Source of the DNA: Colimorpha sp045640985
GTDB taxonomy: Bacteria > Bacteroidota > Bacteroidia > Bacteroidales > P3
Length of the DNA: 64,000 nucleotides
NCBI GenBank assembly: GCA_045640985.1
Contig: JAZUFZ010000029.1
Location: 1-64,000 of the forward strand
Direction of reading: 5' to 3'
Part shown: positions 15,412-23,552 of the stretch, piece after piece
Position numbering within the stretch: the stretch's first letter is position 1
Layout: each line of letters starts with the position of its first letter
The notes under the pieces: generated by a model
What the model saw: the letters and a program-made list of their open reading frames with translations, nothing else
Databases searched by the model: none
Told to the model about the DNA's origin: nothing
Made by a program: the position numbers and the translations under genes

Positions 15412-18087
15412 ATGAAAACGTTTAGAAAAGGTTTTTTTCTGCTTATTGCAGCGCTATTTATCGGTACTTTAGCCTTTGCTCAGAAAAAAAGCATTGCGCA
15501 AAAAGCTGATGATTTGTTTGACCAGAAACAGTTCATCGCGGCCAGGGCTATGTATGAAGAGGCTTACAACAAAATGAAGACGAACAAAGCCGAGAAAAAC
15601 AGAATTTATTTTCAAATGGGTGAGTGTCATCGTTTGATGTATGAGTATGAGAAGGCTGAGAAAATTTATAAACGTCTTGCTGGAGCCAAGTATTATACTA
15701 CTGAGCCGAAGCTTTATTTCTATCTTGCCGAGATGTGCCGCTTCAACAGCAAGTATGATGAGGCAGATGAGTACTATGAGAAATATCTTGAGGTAGAGCC
15801 CAACGATGTTTATGCCCGCTCTCGCAAAGCATCTCTTATTTATGTGAATCAGTTGGTGAATGATCGTTCCCGCCACGTTATTACCCCGATGGAAGCGTGG
15901 AACACCCCGTATAATGATTGGGCTCCTCGTTTCCTTGGAAGCGATACTACGAAATTGGTTTTCACCTCTTCTCGTTTTGGTGAAGGTTCTGATGCCCGTC
16001 ACGACGTTTGGACTGGTCAGGCTCTTTCTGATCTATATACCGTATTCCAAGACCGTAAAGGTAATTGGTCTTCTACTCCATCCTCTTTTGAAACACAGGG
16101 GAAAATCAATAGTCCGACCAATGAAGGTGAAGCTTCTTTCACGGCTGACGGCTCAATGATATTCTTTACTCGTTGCGATGAACGCGAGAATCAGACCATG
16201 GGCTGTGCTATCTATACTTCCAGTCGCGCTATTGCTAATCCTGATGAAGGCAAGAAGAGCAAGAAAAAGAAGAAAGATGAATCTGAGGAACAGAGCACCG
16301 ACTGGGGTGACCCTATCAAACTGACCCTTGGAGATACTTCCTATAACTATATGTATCCCGCCATTTCCGAAGATGGTCTCGTTCTGTATTTCTCAAGTGA
16401 TATGCCTGGCGGAATGGGTGGTTACGACCTTTGGAAAGTAAAACGTTCTTCAGTCAATGATGACTTTGGCAAGCCTGTAAATATGGGCTCAAAGATTAAT
16501 ACCGAAGGTACCGAATCGTTCCCTATGATATATGGCGATTCCGTGCTTTATTTCTCATCAAATGGTCTCCCTGGCATGGGTGGTCTGGATATGTTCCGTT
16601 ATGATCTCAAAGGAGGAAAGAACACCAAGGCTGAGAACCTCGGCGTTCCGCTTAACTCCTCTATGGACGAAATGAGTATTGTCTATTATCCTGCCGATGA
16701 GGATAACTATATGCTTGAACGCGGTTATTTCTCTTCAAACCGTCTGGAGCCCGACCCTCACAAGAAAAATCAGGACCGTCAGCGTCTCAAGGGCGATGCC
16801 CCTAATGATAATATCTACTATTTTGAACTTCCACCGTTGCTCTACACCATTGAAGGTACTATTCGCGACGAGAAGTCCATGCAGCTCGTTGAGCATGCCA
16901 AGGTAAAAATCGTAGGCTCCAATGGCACCGAATACGAAACATATACCGACAAGAAAGGTTTCTATCGTTTTGATAACTCCCAGATCCGTCGCAATGTGGT
17001 GTATAAGATGTTTATCTCCAAGGTTGATTATTTTACCCTTGAAGGTTCTGAAAGCACCTGTGGCTACACCACCGATAAGGATATTGTTCACGATTTCCGT
17101 ATTGAACCGGTTCCAAAACAGCCCGTGGTGCTTCCCGAAATCCGTTATGATCTTGCCAAATGGGAACTCAAGGAAGAATTTATGGACTCTCTCATGGACC
17201 TCTACCTTGTGATGATCAACAATCCTAACGTTGTGGTTGAAATCCGTGCGCACACAGATTGCCGTCCATATATCGGACTTACCAATGATACTCTTTCCCA
17301 GCGTCGTGCTCAGTCTGTCGTAGATTATCTTGTGTCTCGTGGTATCGAGCGGGAACGTCTTGTGGCAAAAGGTTACGGCGAGCGAGTGCCCCGCGTGCTT
17401 GATCGCGATATTATTGTACGTGTGAACAACAAACCTTACCGATTCACAGAGGGTACTATACTGGAGTGTGATTATGTCTCTACACTTTCCAACCCAGATC
17501 ATCAGGAAGCCGCTCACCTGTTGAATCGCCGCATTGAATTCCTTGTGTTGCGTACTGACTATGTTTCCCGCAAGCTTATCGAGAGCGTAAACACCGATAC
17601 GCCTATAGCTCAGCAGACCGAAGACGGCAAGGTTATTGACCTCGTAAACCGTCCGCTTGAGCAGGAGAATAACGCTCCTGAAATCATTCACGATGAAAGC
17701 ATCGTACCAGTATCTATGATCCAATCCACCAAAGGCGAAATCTCATGTATTGTAAACGGATCACAGATGCCTATGCTTATAGACGAGCGTTATTCTGAGC
17801 CTCTCGCTATCTCCTGGGAGGAGGCAATGAATCTGCTCTATCAGCGTCGTATCAACAAAGAGGACTTCCCCGACCGTGATGAAGCTTTCGATCCGGAAGG
17901 CAACATACTTGACAAAGCTACTATCATCTTCAAAAATGTGCAGATTGGCCAGAAGGTAGTGCATAATATCGAAATGGTTGTCGTGAAAGGTATCGACTAC
18001 AAGTTCATCATCAACCGTGGCGGTCTCCAGCAGTTTGGCGAATACGAGTTCGATAAACAGCGTGGAAAGCTCTACTTTATGGATTAG
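15412..18087 (+). CDS. PorE-like protein: TPR, beta-propeller, carboxypeptidase-regulatory-like and OmpA domains, plus a retropepsin-like tail
   Basis: 891 residues. A signal peptide ends near AFAQ. Residues ~20-150 are TPR-like (DLFDQKQFIAARAMYEEAY). Residues ~165-465 hold repeated propeller strands such as AISEDGLVLYFSSDMPGG, typical of PD40 repeats. A carboxypeptidase-regulatory-like fold starts near 477 (TIEGTIRDEKSM). An OmpA peptidoglycan-binding domain spans ~580-720 (VEIRAHTDCRP ... SQRRAQSVVDYL ... NRRIEFLVLR). This order is that of PorE, the T9SS protein tied to peptidoglycan. The extra ~115-residue tail (from about 775) looks like a clan AA retropepsin-like domain, but the usual D-T-G-A is D-E-R-Y, so it is probably inactive. 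Confidence 0.82.
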   Translation: MKTFRKGFFLLIAALFIGTLAFAQKKSIAQKADDLFDQKQFIAARAMYEEAYNKMKTNKAEKNRIYFQMGECHRLMYEYEKAEKIYKRLAGAKYYTTEPKLYFYLAEMCRFNSKYDEADEYYEKYLEVEPNDVYARSRKASLIYVNQLVNDRSRHVITPMEAWNTPYNDWAPRFLGSDTTKLVFTSSRFGEGSDARHDVWTGQALSDLYTVFQDRKGNWSSTPSSFETQGKINSPTNEGEASFTADGSMIFFTRCDERENQTMGCAIYTSSRAIANPDEGKKSKKKKKDESEEQSTDWGDPIKLTLGDTSYNYMYPAISEDGLVLYFSSDMPGGMGGYDLWKVKRSSVNDDFGKPVNMGSKINTEGTESFPMIYGDSVLYFSSNGLPGMGGLDMFRYDLKGGKNTKAENLGVPLNSSMDEMSIVYYPADEDNYMLERGYFSSNRLEPDPHKKNQDRQRLKGDAPNDNIYYFELPPLLYTIEGTIRDEKSMQLVEHAKVKIVGSNGTEYETYTDKKGFYRFDNSQIRRNVVYKMFISKVDYFTLEGSESTCGYTTDKDIVHDFRIEPVPKQPVVLPEIRYDLAKWELKEEFMDSLMDLYLVMINNPNVVVEIRAHTDCRPYIGLTNDTLSQRRAQSVVDYLVSRGIERERLVAKGYGERVPRVLDRDIIVRVNNKPYRFTEGTILECDYVSTLSNPDHQEAAHLLNRRIEFLVLRTDYVSRKLIESVNTDTPIAQQTEDGKVIDLVNRPLEQENNAPEIIHDESIVPVSMIQSTKGEISCIVNGSQMPMLIDERYSEPLAISWEEAMNLLYQRRINKEDFPDRDEAFDPEGNILDKATIIFKNVQIGQKVVHNIEMVVVKGIDYKFIINRGGLQQFGEYEFDKQRGKLYFMD

Positions 18088-19013
18088 TGGATACGCTCCT
18101 TACCATAACAGGACCTACCGCCTGTGGCAAGACCGCTCTTGCGGTAGCCCTTGCTTATCAGTTGCATGGGGAAATCATTAGTGCTGATTCCCGGCAGGTT
18201 TTCCGCCACATGGATATCGGCACGGGAAAAGATCTCTCGGAATATCACTTTGAAGGGGTCGATATTCCCTATCATCTTATCGACATTCATGACCCAGGTT
18301 ATGAGTATAATCTCTATCAGTTCCAGAACGATTTCATTCAGGCCTTCCACCAGATAACTGCGCGTCACAGGACTCCTGTCCTTTGTGGTGGAACAGGAAT
18401 GTATGTCGAGTCTGTCCTGCGTGGCTATCAGTTGCCCGATGCGCCTATCGACCCGGACTTCCGCCGTACGCTTGAGCCCTTTACCGATGAAGAACTCATC
18501 CAGCGTCTCGCCGGTTATATTACCCTTCATAACCATACTGACACCGAGTCCCGTGACCGCTTGATTAGGGCTCTTGAGATACAGGAGTTTGCCCGCCGCC
18601 ATCCCGATGAACATGTGCAGATGCCTCCCATGAACCATCTGGTCATAGGAGTAGCCTATCCCCGGCAGGTTATCATCGAACGCATAGAAGCCCGCCTTAC
18701 CTCCCGTCTCCAGCAAGGAATGATACAGGAAGTGGAAAACCTGCTCAGTTCGGGTGTCCCGGCAGAACGGCTTCTGCGCTATGGTTTGGAGTACCGTTAT
18801 CTGACCCTCTACCTTCAAGGACAGATCACATACGAAGCTATGTACGAGAAACTCTTCACCGAAATCAGACGTTTCGCCAAACGTCAGATGACTTGGTTCC
18901 GTCGTATGGAACGCAATGGAATTTCCATTCATTGGCTTGATCCTGACCTCACTTTTGAGCAGAAAGTGCAGCACGTAGCCGAACTCTACCATAAAAAAAA
19001 CAGGGAATCTTGA
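18087..19013 (+). CDS. miaA: tRNA dimethylallyltransferase
   Basis: Transfers a dimethylallyl group to A37 of tRNAs reading UNN codons. Contains the P-loop GPTACGKT, SADSRQVFRHMDIGTGK, the substrate motif HDPGYEYNLYQFQ, and GGTGMYVESVLRGY. 308 residues, normal. The start is GTG at 18087, whose first base is the last base of the preceding stop codon, implying coupling with the PorE-like gene. Bacteroidetes often carry two MiaA paralogues; which one this is cannot be told here. Confidence 0.93.
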   Translation: MDTLLTITGPTACGKTALAVALAYQLHGEIISADSRQVFRHMDIGTGKDLSEYHFEGVDIPYHLIDIHDPGYEYNLYQFQNDFIQAFHQITARHRTPVLCGGTGMYVESVLRGYQLPDAPIDPDFRRTLEPFTDEELIQRLAGYITLHNHTDTESRDRLIRALEIQEFARRHPDEHVQMPPMNHLVIGVAYPRQVIIERIEARLTSRLQQGMIQEVENLLSSGVPAERLLRYGLEYRYLTLYLQGQITYEAMYEKLFTEIRRFAKRQMTWFRRMERNGISIHWLDPDLTFEQKVQHVAELYHKKNRES

Positions 19014-19087
19014 AATGTTAAAAATTTGTTTTTTAACAATATAAATCCACTCCGCCGTTCCTATTGTAATATTTTTTTATCTTTTTC

Positions 19088-19118
19088 TTGTCCATTCCAT
19101 AAAAAAAGTGTACTTTTG
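19088..19118 (+). promoter_or_regulatory. Promoter of the sigma factor operon
   Basis: TTG at 19088-19090, 20 nt, TACTTTTG at 19111-19118, a good Bacteroidetes consensus. The leader is about 85 nt. Confidence 0.65.
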
Positions 19119-19209
19119 CACTCGGATTATATGTTGAACTAAAACCTGAATTATCGAAACAAACCGTATCAGTTCTCACATTAAAACCTTTAACCTAAAC
19201 ACTAAGGTA

Positions 19210-19803
19210 ATGACAGAAATAGAAACGACCACTCTCACCGACAATGAGCTGATATCCGGTTACCGCAACGGAGACTGCGCCTGCTTCAAGGCGCTTCTGG
19301 AACGTTATCAATCCAAAGTCTATGGTTATATCCTCTCTACCGTCAAAGACAAGGATGTGGCAGATGATATCTTTCAGGACACTTTCTTCAAGGTAATAGT
19401 TACCATCAATTCCGGCATCTATAAAGATGAAAACAAGTTCATCCATTGGGTCATGCGTATAGCCCATAACCTCATCGTGGATTATTACCGGCGCAACAGC
19501 AAGATGCCTATTGTCCCCAATCGCGAAGACTGCGACCTGCTCGACAATATCAAGATGTTTGACGAGAACGCCGAGCGATCTATCATACAGCAGCAGACCC
19601 ACCAGAATCTCCGCAAGCTTCTCCGTATGCTCCCCCCCGAGCAGCGGCGCGTAGTTATTCTGCGCCATTACGGTCAGTACGATTTCAAGGACATCGCCGA
19701 GCGCACAGGCGTAAGCATCAATACAGCCCTTGGGCGTATGCGCTACGCCATCATCAATCTCCGCCGCCTTGCCGAGGAATATAACGTCATGATCGAACTC
19801 TGA
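19210..19803 (+). CDS. RNA polymerase sigma-70 family factor (ECF-like)
   Basis: 197 residues with region 2 (CFKALLERYQSKVYGYI ... VADDIFQDTFFKV ... WVMRIAHNLIVDYYRR) and region 4 (LRMLPPEQRRVVILRHYGQYDFKDIAERTGVSINTALGRM). Regions 1 and 3 are absent, the ECF plan. No anti-sigma/FecR gene follows, unlike polysaccharide-uptake loci; the next gene is a small lipoprotein. The target regulon is unknown. The preceding promoter is of the housekeeping type, so autoregulation is not evident. Confidence 0.9.
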   Translation: MTEIETTTLTDNELISGYRNGDCACFKALLERYQSKVYGYILSTVKDKDVADDIFQDTFFKVIVTINSGIYKDENKFIHWVMRIAHNLIVDYYRRNSKMPIVPNREDCDLLDNIKMFDENAERSIIQQQTHQNLRKLLRMLPPEQRRVVILRHYGQYDFKDIAERTGVSINTALGRMRYAIINLRRLAEEYNVMIEL

Positions 19804-19828
19804 TAACAATTCACTAAATTATATCATC

Positions 19829-20242
19829 ATGAAGAAATTCATCAACCTTTGCCTGTCGTTTGCTATAGGTTCACTTTTGCTTACCTCGTGTAATAAGAAT
19901 GAAGAAACCAGCGACCCTTCTATCATCGGTACCTGGAGTAGTACTGAAAATTCATATCGTTACTACTACTATTTTGACCAGACCGACACCCTTTTGCATG
20001 AGCAGCTTACCTTCCGTGAGGACAATACCGTCCAGGTCATCATCACCGCAATTGAAGATACGATGGTGGAGCATTATACTGTCCAGGGCGACTCCCTTAT
20101 ATGGGAAAATACGATTTACCAGATACTTACCCTGAACGATAATGAACTCATAATCGAGAATATGTCCGAGATGGAACCTGTTCCACCAAAGGATGACGAT
20201 CTGCGCGTGCTTACCCACCAGGAGTTTGAAAGAGTAAAGTAA
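19829..20242 (+). CDS. Lipocalin-like lipoprotein
   Basis: 137 residues. The lipoprotein signal ends at LLLTSC. The mature part opens with IIGTWSSTENSYRYYYYF and ends with HQEFERVK, reading as the beta-strand pattern of small lipocalin-like (GTW-containing) Bacteroidetes lipoproteins. 25 bp after the sigma factor gene and followed by a terminator, so the two form a short operon. Function unknown; envelope sensing is possible but speculative. Confidence 0.75.
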   Translation: MKKFINLCLSFAIGSLLLTSCNKNEETSDPSIIGTWSSTENSYRYYYYFDQTDTLLHEQLTFREDNTVQVIITAIEDTMVEHYTVQGDSLIWENTIYQILTLNDNELIIENMSEMEPVPPKDDDLRVLTHQEFERVK

Positions 20243-20265
20243 TCTACCATTATGATACAACCCAG

Positions 20266-20293
20266 AAAGCATCCGTTTAGGATGCTTTTTTTT
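20266..20293 (+). terminator. Terminator of the sigma factor/lipoprotein operon
   Basis: AAAGCATCC (20266-20274) and GGATGCTTT (20280-20288), 5-nt loop, followed by a long T-run. Confidence 0.9.
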
Positions 20294-20351
20294 CTTCTCC
20301 CAAGCATATAATTTTTTTGACATTTCATCGTTATATCAGAAAATCCCTTTG

Positions 20352-20900
20352 ATGAAAAAACTGATACTCCTTCTTATACTATCCCTGCCGCTGTTATCCA
20401 CAGCCCAGGAAAGTCTTCAGATGCCAGATGATTACCGCACCTGTACGGGTCTTGTTCCTATCACTTGGGCACAGCTTCCCGATAGCGCTACCTGGTTCCT
20501 TACTACATATAGCGACCCCGGTCAGTGCGACCGGTTTCTCAGTTCCTGTTACGAACAAGGATTCGGACAGACTTCGCGGCTTCGCAGGGCTTTGCATTAT
20601 TGGGCATGGACTTCTGACAGCACATGTATCTGTTTCAGCAAAAAAGGCAAATGGACCATGGTAGAAGCCGCCGCAGGGCAGAATCTTACCCCTCAATGGA
20701 CAAGCCTCATACCCGAAAGCGTCCTTGATTCCATAGCACTCATCGCTTTTCATAAACCTGTTGGAAACCAGCCGTTGCAGATACTGCGCATCAGTCGTGC
20801 CCGCAGACAGTATCAGGTAACCTTCCGTTTCGGCGATGCCCTTCCGCAGTCTATTCTCTACGACAGCCATTGGCGTCCCCGTTATATATTATCGGAATAG
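20352..20900 (+). CDS. Secreted hypothetical protein
   Basis: 182 residues from the ATG at 20352 (an adjoining TTG at 20349 is less likely). Sec signal MKKLILLLILSLPLLSTAQ. The rest has aromatic and Arg-rich strands (HYWAWTSDSTCICF, ARRQYQVTFRFGDALPQ) with no motif I recognise. Its start is about 59 bp past the preceding terminator. A GC-rich hairpin follows at 20963. Confidence 0.7.
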   Translation: MKKLILLLILSLPLLSTAQESLQMPDDYRTCTGLVPITWAQLPDSATWFLTTYSDPGQCDRFLSSCYEQGFGQTSRLRRALHYWAWTSDSTCICFSKKGKWTMVEAAAGQNLTPQWTSLIPESVLDSIALIAFHKPVGNQPLQILRISRARRQYQVTFRFGDALPQSILYDSHWRPRYILSE

Positions 20901-20962
20901 TTTTCCCCGATAAAAAAAGTATAGCCCCTTCCGGAACAGATCCTCCGACCACAACTGATAAA

Positions 20963-20987
20963 AGAGGCGCCCCAGCGGGGCGCCTCT
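20963..20987. terminator. GC-rich hairpin
   Basis: AGAGGCGCCCC (20963-20973) pairs perfectly with GGGGCGCCTCT (20977-20987) over a 3-nt loop. On the minus strand it is followed by TTTTAT, better for termination than the plus-strand tail (CCTGTCTTC). Probably the end of transcription for the 20352 gene, possibly bidirectional. Confidence 0.65.
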
Positions 20988-21121
20988 CCTGTCTTCGATA
21001 TCGTCGTTGAGATGTTTCTTCACCACCATATTTGCGCGTTAGGATGATAGAATGAGTGAAATTGCAATTTTTGATGACTTTTTGCGTATCTTGCTGGTAG
21101 TCTGCGGATAGCATCCGACAT

Positions 21122-21286
21122 TCATCCGCCAAAAACCGACATTGTGTCGGTTTCATGTCGGTTCGGACTCGGAAAAGCGGCCGGTCGTGTGACTCGGAAA
21201 GGCGGGTCGGCTTTCCAAAATGGGAATTGGGTGTTTTTTCAATCTCATCCGCCACTTAACCGACACAATGTCGGTTCATGTCGGTT
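21122..21286. repeat. Duplicated palindromic motif (AACCGACAnnnTGTCGGTT) in a gene-free stretch
   Basis: Two direct copies, 21122-21163 and 21245-21286: TCATCCGCCA, a short variable gap, AACCGACA, 3 nt, TGTCGGTT, then CATGTCGGTT. The palindrome arms are conserved while the 3-nt centre differs (TTG versus CAA). Outer flanks are inverted (ATCCGACATTCA before, TGAATGTCGGAT after). The surrounding 20901-21709 has no convincing gene; short frames there are repeat artefacts. Looks like operator- or origin-style iterons, but the role is unknown. Confidence 0.65.
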
Positions 21287-21481
21287 GAATGTCGGATGAT
21301 TCTCGCTATAAATCAATAGGATAGCGAAAAAGTCGTAAAAAACTGCTATTTGCATTTCCAGCTGGAACTGCATCAGAATTTTACGGATTTAATGGTTGGG
21401 GCAGACAAACGGCCGATCTGCGGAGATAAGGGGAGGAGGAGGGAGGCAGAATGAGAAATCCGATACCCACTCTTTCCGGCT

Positions 21482-21568
21482 GGTGTCGGGTATCTCTTTG
21501 GTGTTGGGTATCTCTTTGGTGTCGGGTATCTCCCTGGTATCTCTCTGGTATCTCCCTGGTATCTCCCT
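21482..21568 (+). repeat. Composite tandem repeat: three 18-bp units then three 11-bp units
   Basis: Units 21482-21499, 21500-21517 and 21518-21535 are GGTGTCGGGTATCTCTTT with few changes; then GGTATCTCTCT, GGTATCTCCCT, GGTATCTCCCT. The GGTATCTCC core is the same as in the 11-bp family elsewhere in the window. Apparent reading frames through it are low-complexity artefacts. Confidence 0.85.
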
Positions 21569-21709
21569 CTGCGGGACAGCGGAACGACACCGCAGCCGCG
21601 CCTTTACCGGGGAGGCAAGTCGGAGCAAGGTCGGGGCGTAGTCCTACGCCCCGATTATGATGAAATCCATCTCCCCGGGCGGGAAGGCGAGAAGGAGATG
21701 AATCTACGA

Positions 21710-22657
21710 TCAATACATAATCATTCTGACCTTCCAGGCGCCACGGGCATTCCTTTTCCGTTCTTCGTGTACGTCATGATTGAATATCGCGCACACTTGT
21801 TTCAGTTCATCATTGCTGTAGAGTTTCGTGTAGCTGGTATTTTCCAGGCTTTCGAGGGTGAGCGCCTCGAAGTTTTCACTGCCTGGCACATCAATGTTGT
21901 TCTCGGCATTGGTTTCTCCAGAAAGCGACAATTCCAGTGCGGACTTCATTTCCTCCGTGTATTTAGGGTCTCCGCCCCACACATTCGTTATGGTATCGAT
22001 GATTTTTCCTGTCAGATAGGACACCTTGAACTCAAGTGTATCCAAATCTTCGTCCTTGGTTTCCTGACTGATGGAAGGATTGGCGATATGTTTCAGTGCC
22101 ACATCGATTTCTTCGTTGTAGTTTCTCAGATTCAGATAGAGGACATGCATCTTGCGGAAGTTCTCGTCTTCGCCATAGAATGCGTCGAGATGGATGTTTT
22201 CCATCGGTATCTTGAGTTTCTCGAAATGCTCTTCAGAAGGGTAACCTTTATATTCTATGTCTTTCAGTTTGGTTCTCATCGTGTAGGTGATGACGTAGTT
22301 ACGATACAGATGGCGCAGCAGGTCGTTCAGCAGTTTGCGCTGTGCATCCCGCGACAACTTCTTGGTGTTGCCTTCGGTCTTTTGCTGGGAATACCAGGTG
22401 ATCCCGCCTATGCCGGCAGAGATCAATGCAATAACAAAAGCGGCTATTCCATAAAAGTTCCAACCGTCGGACCAAGGGTGCTGCCGTGTGTTGTCCTCTA
22501 TTTTTGCAATATATCCATTATCTGGCTCATTGATTGACCGCAGTTCTTCGAGAATCTGCCGGCTGGTCGTGTCTGCCTGGGATGGGGCGGTTTGTTCGCC
22601 ATACATATAGTTCATCGACAGAACCATACATATAAGAATGATGATGTTTTTTTTCAT
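21710..22657 (-). CDS. Membrane-anchored hypothetical protein
   Basis: About 315 residues from ATG 22657 (MKKNIIILICMVLSMNYMYG, signal-like); a start at 22714 would add 19 residues with no signal logic. A second hydrophobic segment (FYGIAAFVIALISAGIGGITWY) near residues 65-90 anchors it, followed by a mostly helical, charged soluble domain of ~220 residues (RKLLNDLLRHLYRNYVI ... LNLRNYNEEIDVALKHIAN). No catalytic motif recognised. This layout (short periplasmic N-terminus, one TM, helical cytoplasmic part) is often seen in accessory-region proteins. Located beside repeats and a gene remnant. Confidence 0.7.
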   Translation of the reverse strand: MKKNIIILICMVLSMNYMYGEQTAPSQADTTSRQILEELRSINEPDNGYIAKIEDNTRQHPWSDGWNFYGIAAFVIALISAGIGGITWYSQQKTEGNTKKLSRDAQRKLLNDLLRHLYRNYVITYTMRTKLKDIEYKGYPSEEHFEKLKIPMENIHLDAFYGEDENFRKMHVLYLNLRNYNEEIDVALKHIANPSISQETKDEDLDTLEFKVSYLTGKIIDTITNVWGGDPKYTEEMKSALELSLSGETNAENNIDVPGSENFEALTLESLENTSYTKLYSNDELKQVCAIFNHDVHEERKRNARGAWKVRMIMY

Positions 22658-22710
22658 TTCTACTTTTTTTACTTGTTGGATGAATGAATTCATTAAGATA
22701 TTTTTCCTTT

Positions 22711-22982
22711 TCAAGGGTTAATTGTATAGGGTTTCTTTGTGTTCCGTCCGTCTGTGAGTTCGATGGCAACAAGGAAGGAACCACTCATAGGCGATCCTAT
22801 TCGGCGTGGGTCCTGCCTCCGATGAATCCGATGCCTATCTGGAGGTTTATAGAGAATCCTTGGGGATAGCCGAAGTCGTTCAATGAGAGCGGCCCGTCGT
22901 TCCAATAATGCAGCGGTCTCTGTGCATCCGCAGCCCCGAAAAAGAGAAGGACGAGTGTAGCAAAAAGAAGTGTTTCTCTCAT
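22711..22982 (-). pseudogene. Remnant of a secreted protein gene
   Basis: A 61-codon frame (22982-22797) starts with a good signal peptide (MRETLLFATLVLLFFGAADAQ) and LHYWNDGPLSLNDFGYP, a start style common in larger Bacteroidetes secreted proteins, then FSINLQIGIGFIGG and stops. Immediately downstream a second frame continues with protein-like sequence (MSGSFLVAIELTDGRNTKKP) to a stop at 22711. This suggests an internally deleted, frameshifted gene. A real 61-residue secreted peptide is the alternative. Confidence 0.4.
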
Positions 22983-23090
22983 TGTTATATCTGTTTGATG
23001 AATTAGCCTTTTTTGTGTTTTTTACAGTAAAAAATCAGGTTATTACAGAATAATGAGGTGAGCTGACGGGTCGTAGTCCTGTGAGGGTAC

Positions 23091-23115
23091 AAAAAAAAGA
23101 CTCGTACTGAGTCTT
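23091..23115 (-). terminator. Terminator of the tRNA-Leu pair
   Basis: On the minus strand, AAGACTC (23115-23109), 5-nt loop, GAGTCTT (23103-23097), then a run of eight T. It ends 7 nt beyond the CCA of the second tRNA. Confidence 0.85.
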
Positions 23116-23121
23116 CTTTTG

Positions 23122-23206
23122 TGGTGCCCGGAACAGGACTTGAACCTGCACTCCTTTCGAAATACGCACCTGAAACGTACGCGTCTACCAATTCCGCCAT
23201 CCGGGC
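23122..23206 (-). tRNA. tRNA-Leu (anticodon CAG)
   Basis: 85 nt including encoded CCA. Acceptor strand GCCCGGA pairs with TCCGGGC; D-arm GGCGGAATTGGTAGACGC; anticodon loop TTCAGGT gives CAG; a class II long variable arm is present; the T-arm contains GGTTCAAGTCC. Reads CUG codons. Confidence 0.95.
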
Positions 23207-23242
23207 TTCGGGCTTTCTTGAACGGCCTTCGTTGTTTTTTTG

Positions 23243-23329
23243 TGGTGCCCAGAACAAGACTTGAACTTGCACGGCCTTACGGCCACTACCCCCTCAAAGT
23301 AGCGTGTCTACCAATTCCACCACCTGGGC
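23243..23329 (-). tRNA. tRNA-Leu (anticodon GAG)
   Basis: 87 nt including encoded CCA. Acceptor GCCCAGG pairs with TCTGGGC (one G-T); anticodon loop TTGAGGG gives GAG, reading CUC/CUU. The long variable arm (GGCCGTAAGGCC stem) marks it as tRNA-Leu. Transcribed before the CAG tRNA from a shared promoter. Confidence 0.95.
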
Positions 23330-23363
23330 ATTGAAGGCTCTCTTTTTCTCTCGAAAGCGGGTG

Positions 23364-23395
23364 CAAAATTACATACTTTTTTGGAACTGACCAAA
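23364..23395 (-). promoter_or_regulatory. Promoter of the tRNA-Leu pair
   Basis: On the minus strand, TTTGG (23395-23391), about 19 nt, TAATTTTG (23371-23364). The first tRNA begins about 35 nt downstream. Confidence 0.7.
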
Positions 23396-23552
23396 TATTT
23401 TATGAAAAAAATATCTTTGTGTAATCCAATTGTCTGATTTTCCGATGGGTTTAGATTGGAATATTTTATGGGAATAGGGTTTGACAAGTGTATAAAAGTC
23501 GCAGATTGTGGGGGGGATCTGCGACTTTTGGAACTGTAGAATGTATGTAAAA

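Noticed and set aside
20851..21255. 134-codon minus-strand frame
   Set aside because: Overlaps the 3' end of a better gene and runs through a GC-rich hairpin and the duplicated palindrome; no protein-like features.
21381..21713. Overlapping GC-rich frames on both strands in the repeat region
   Set aside because: Their sequence is just translation of the 18-bp/11-bp tandem repeats; no start context or motif.
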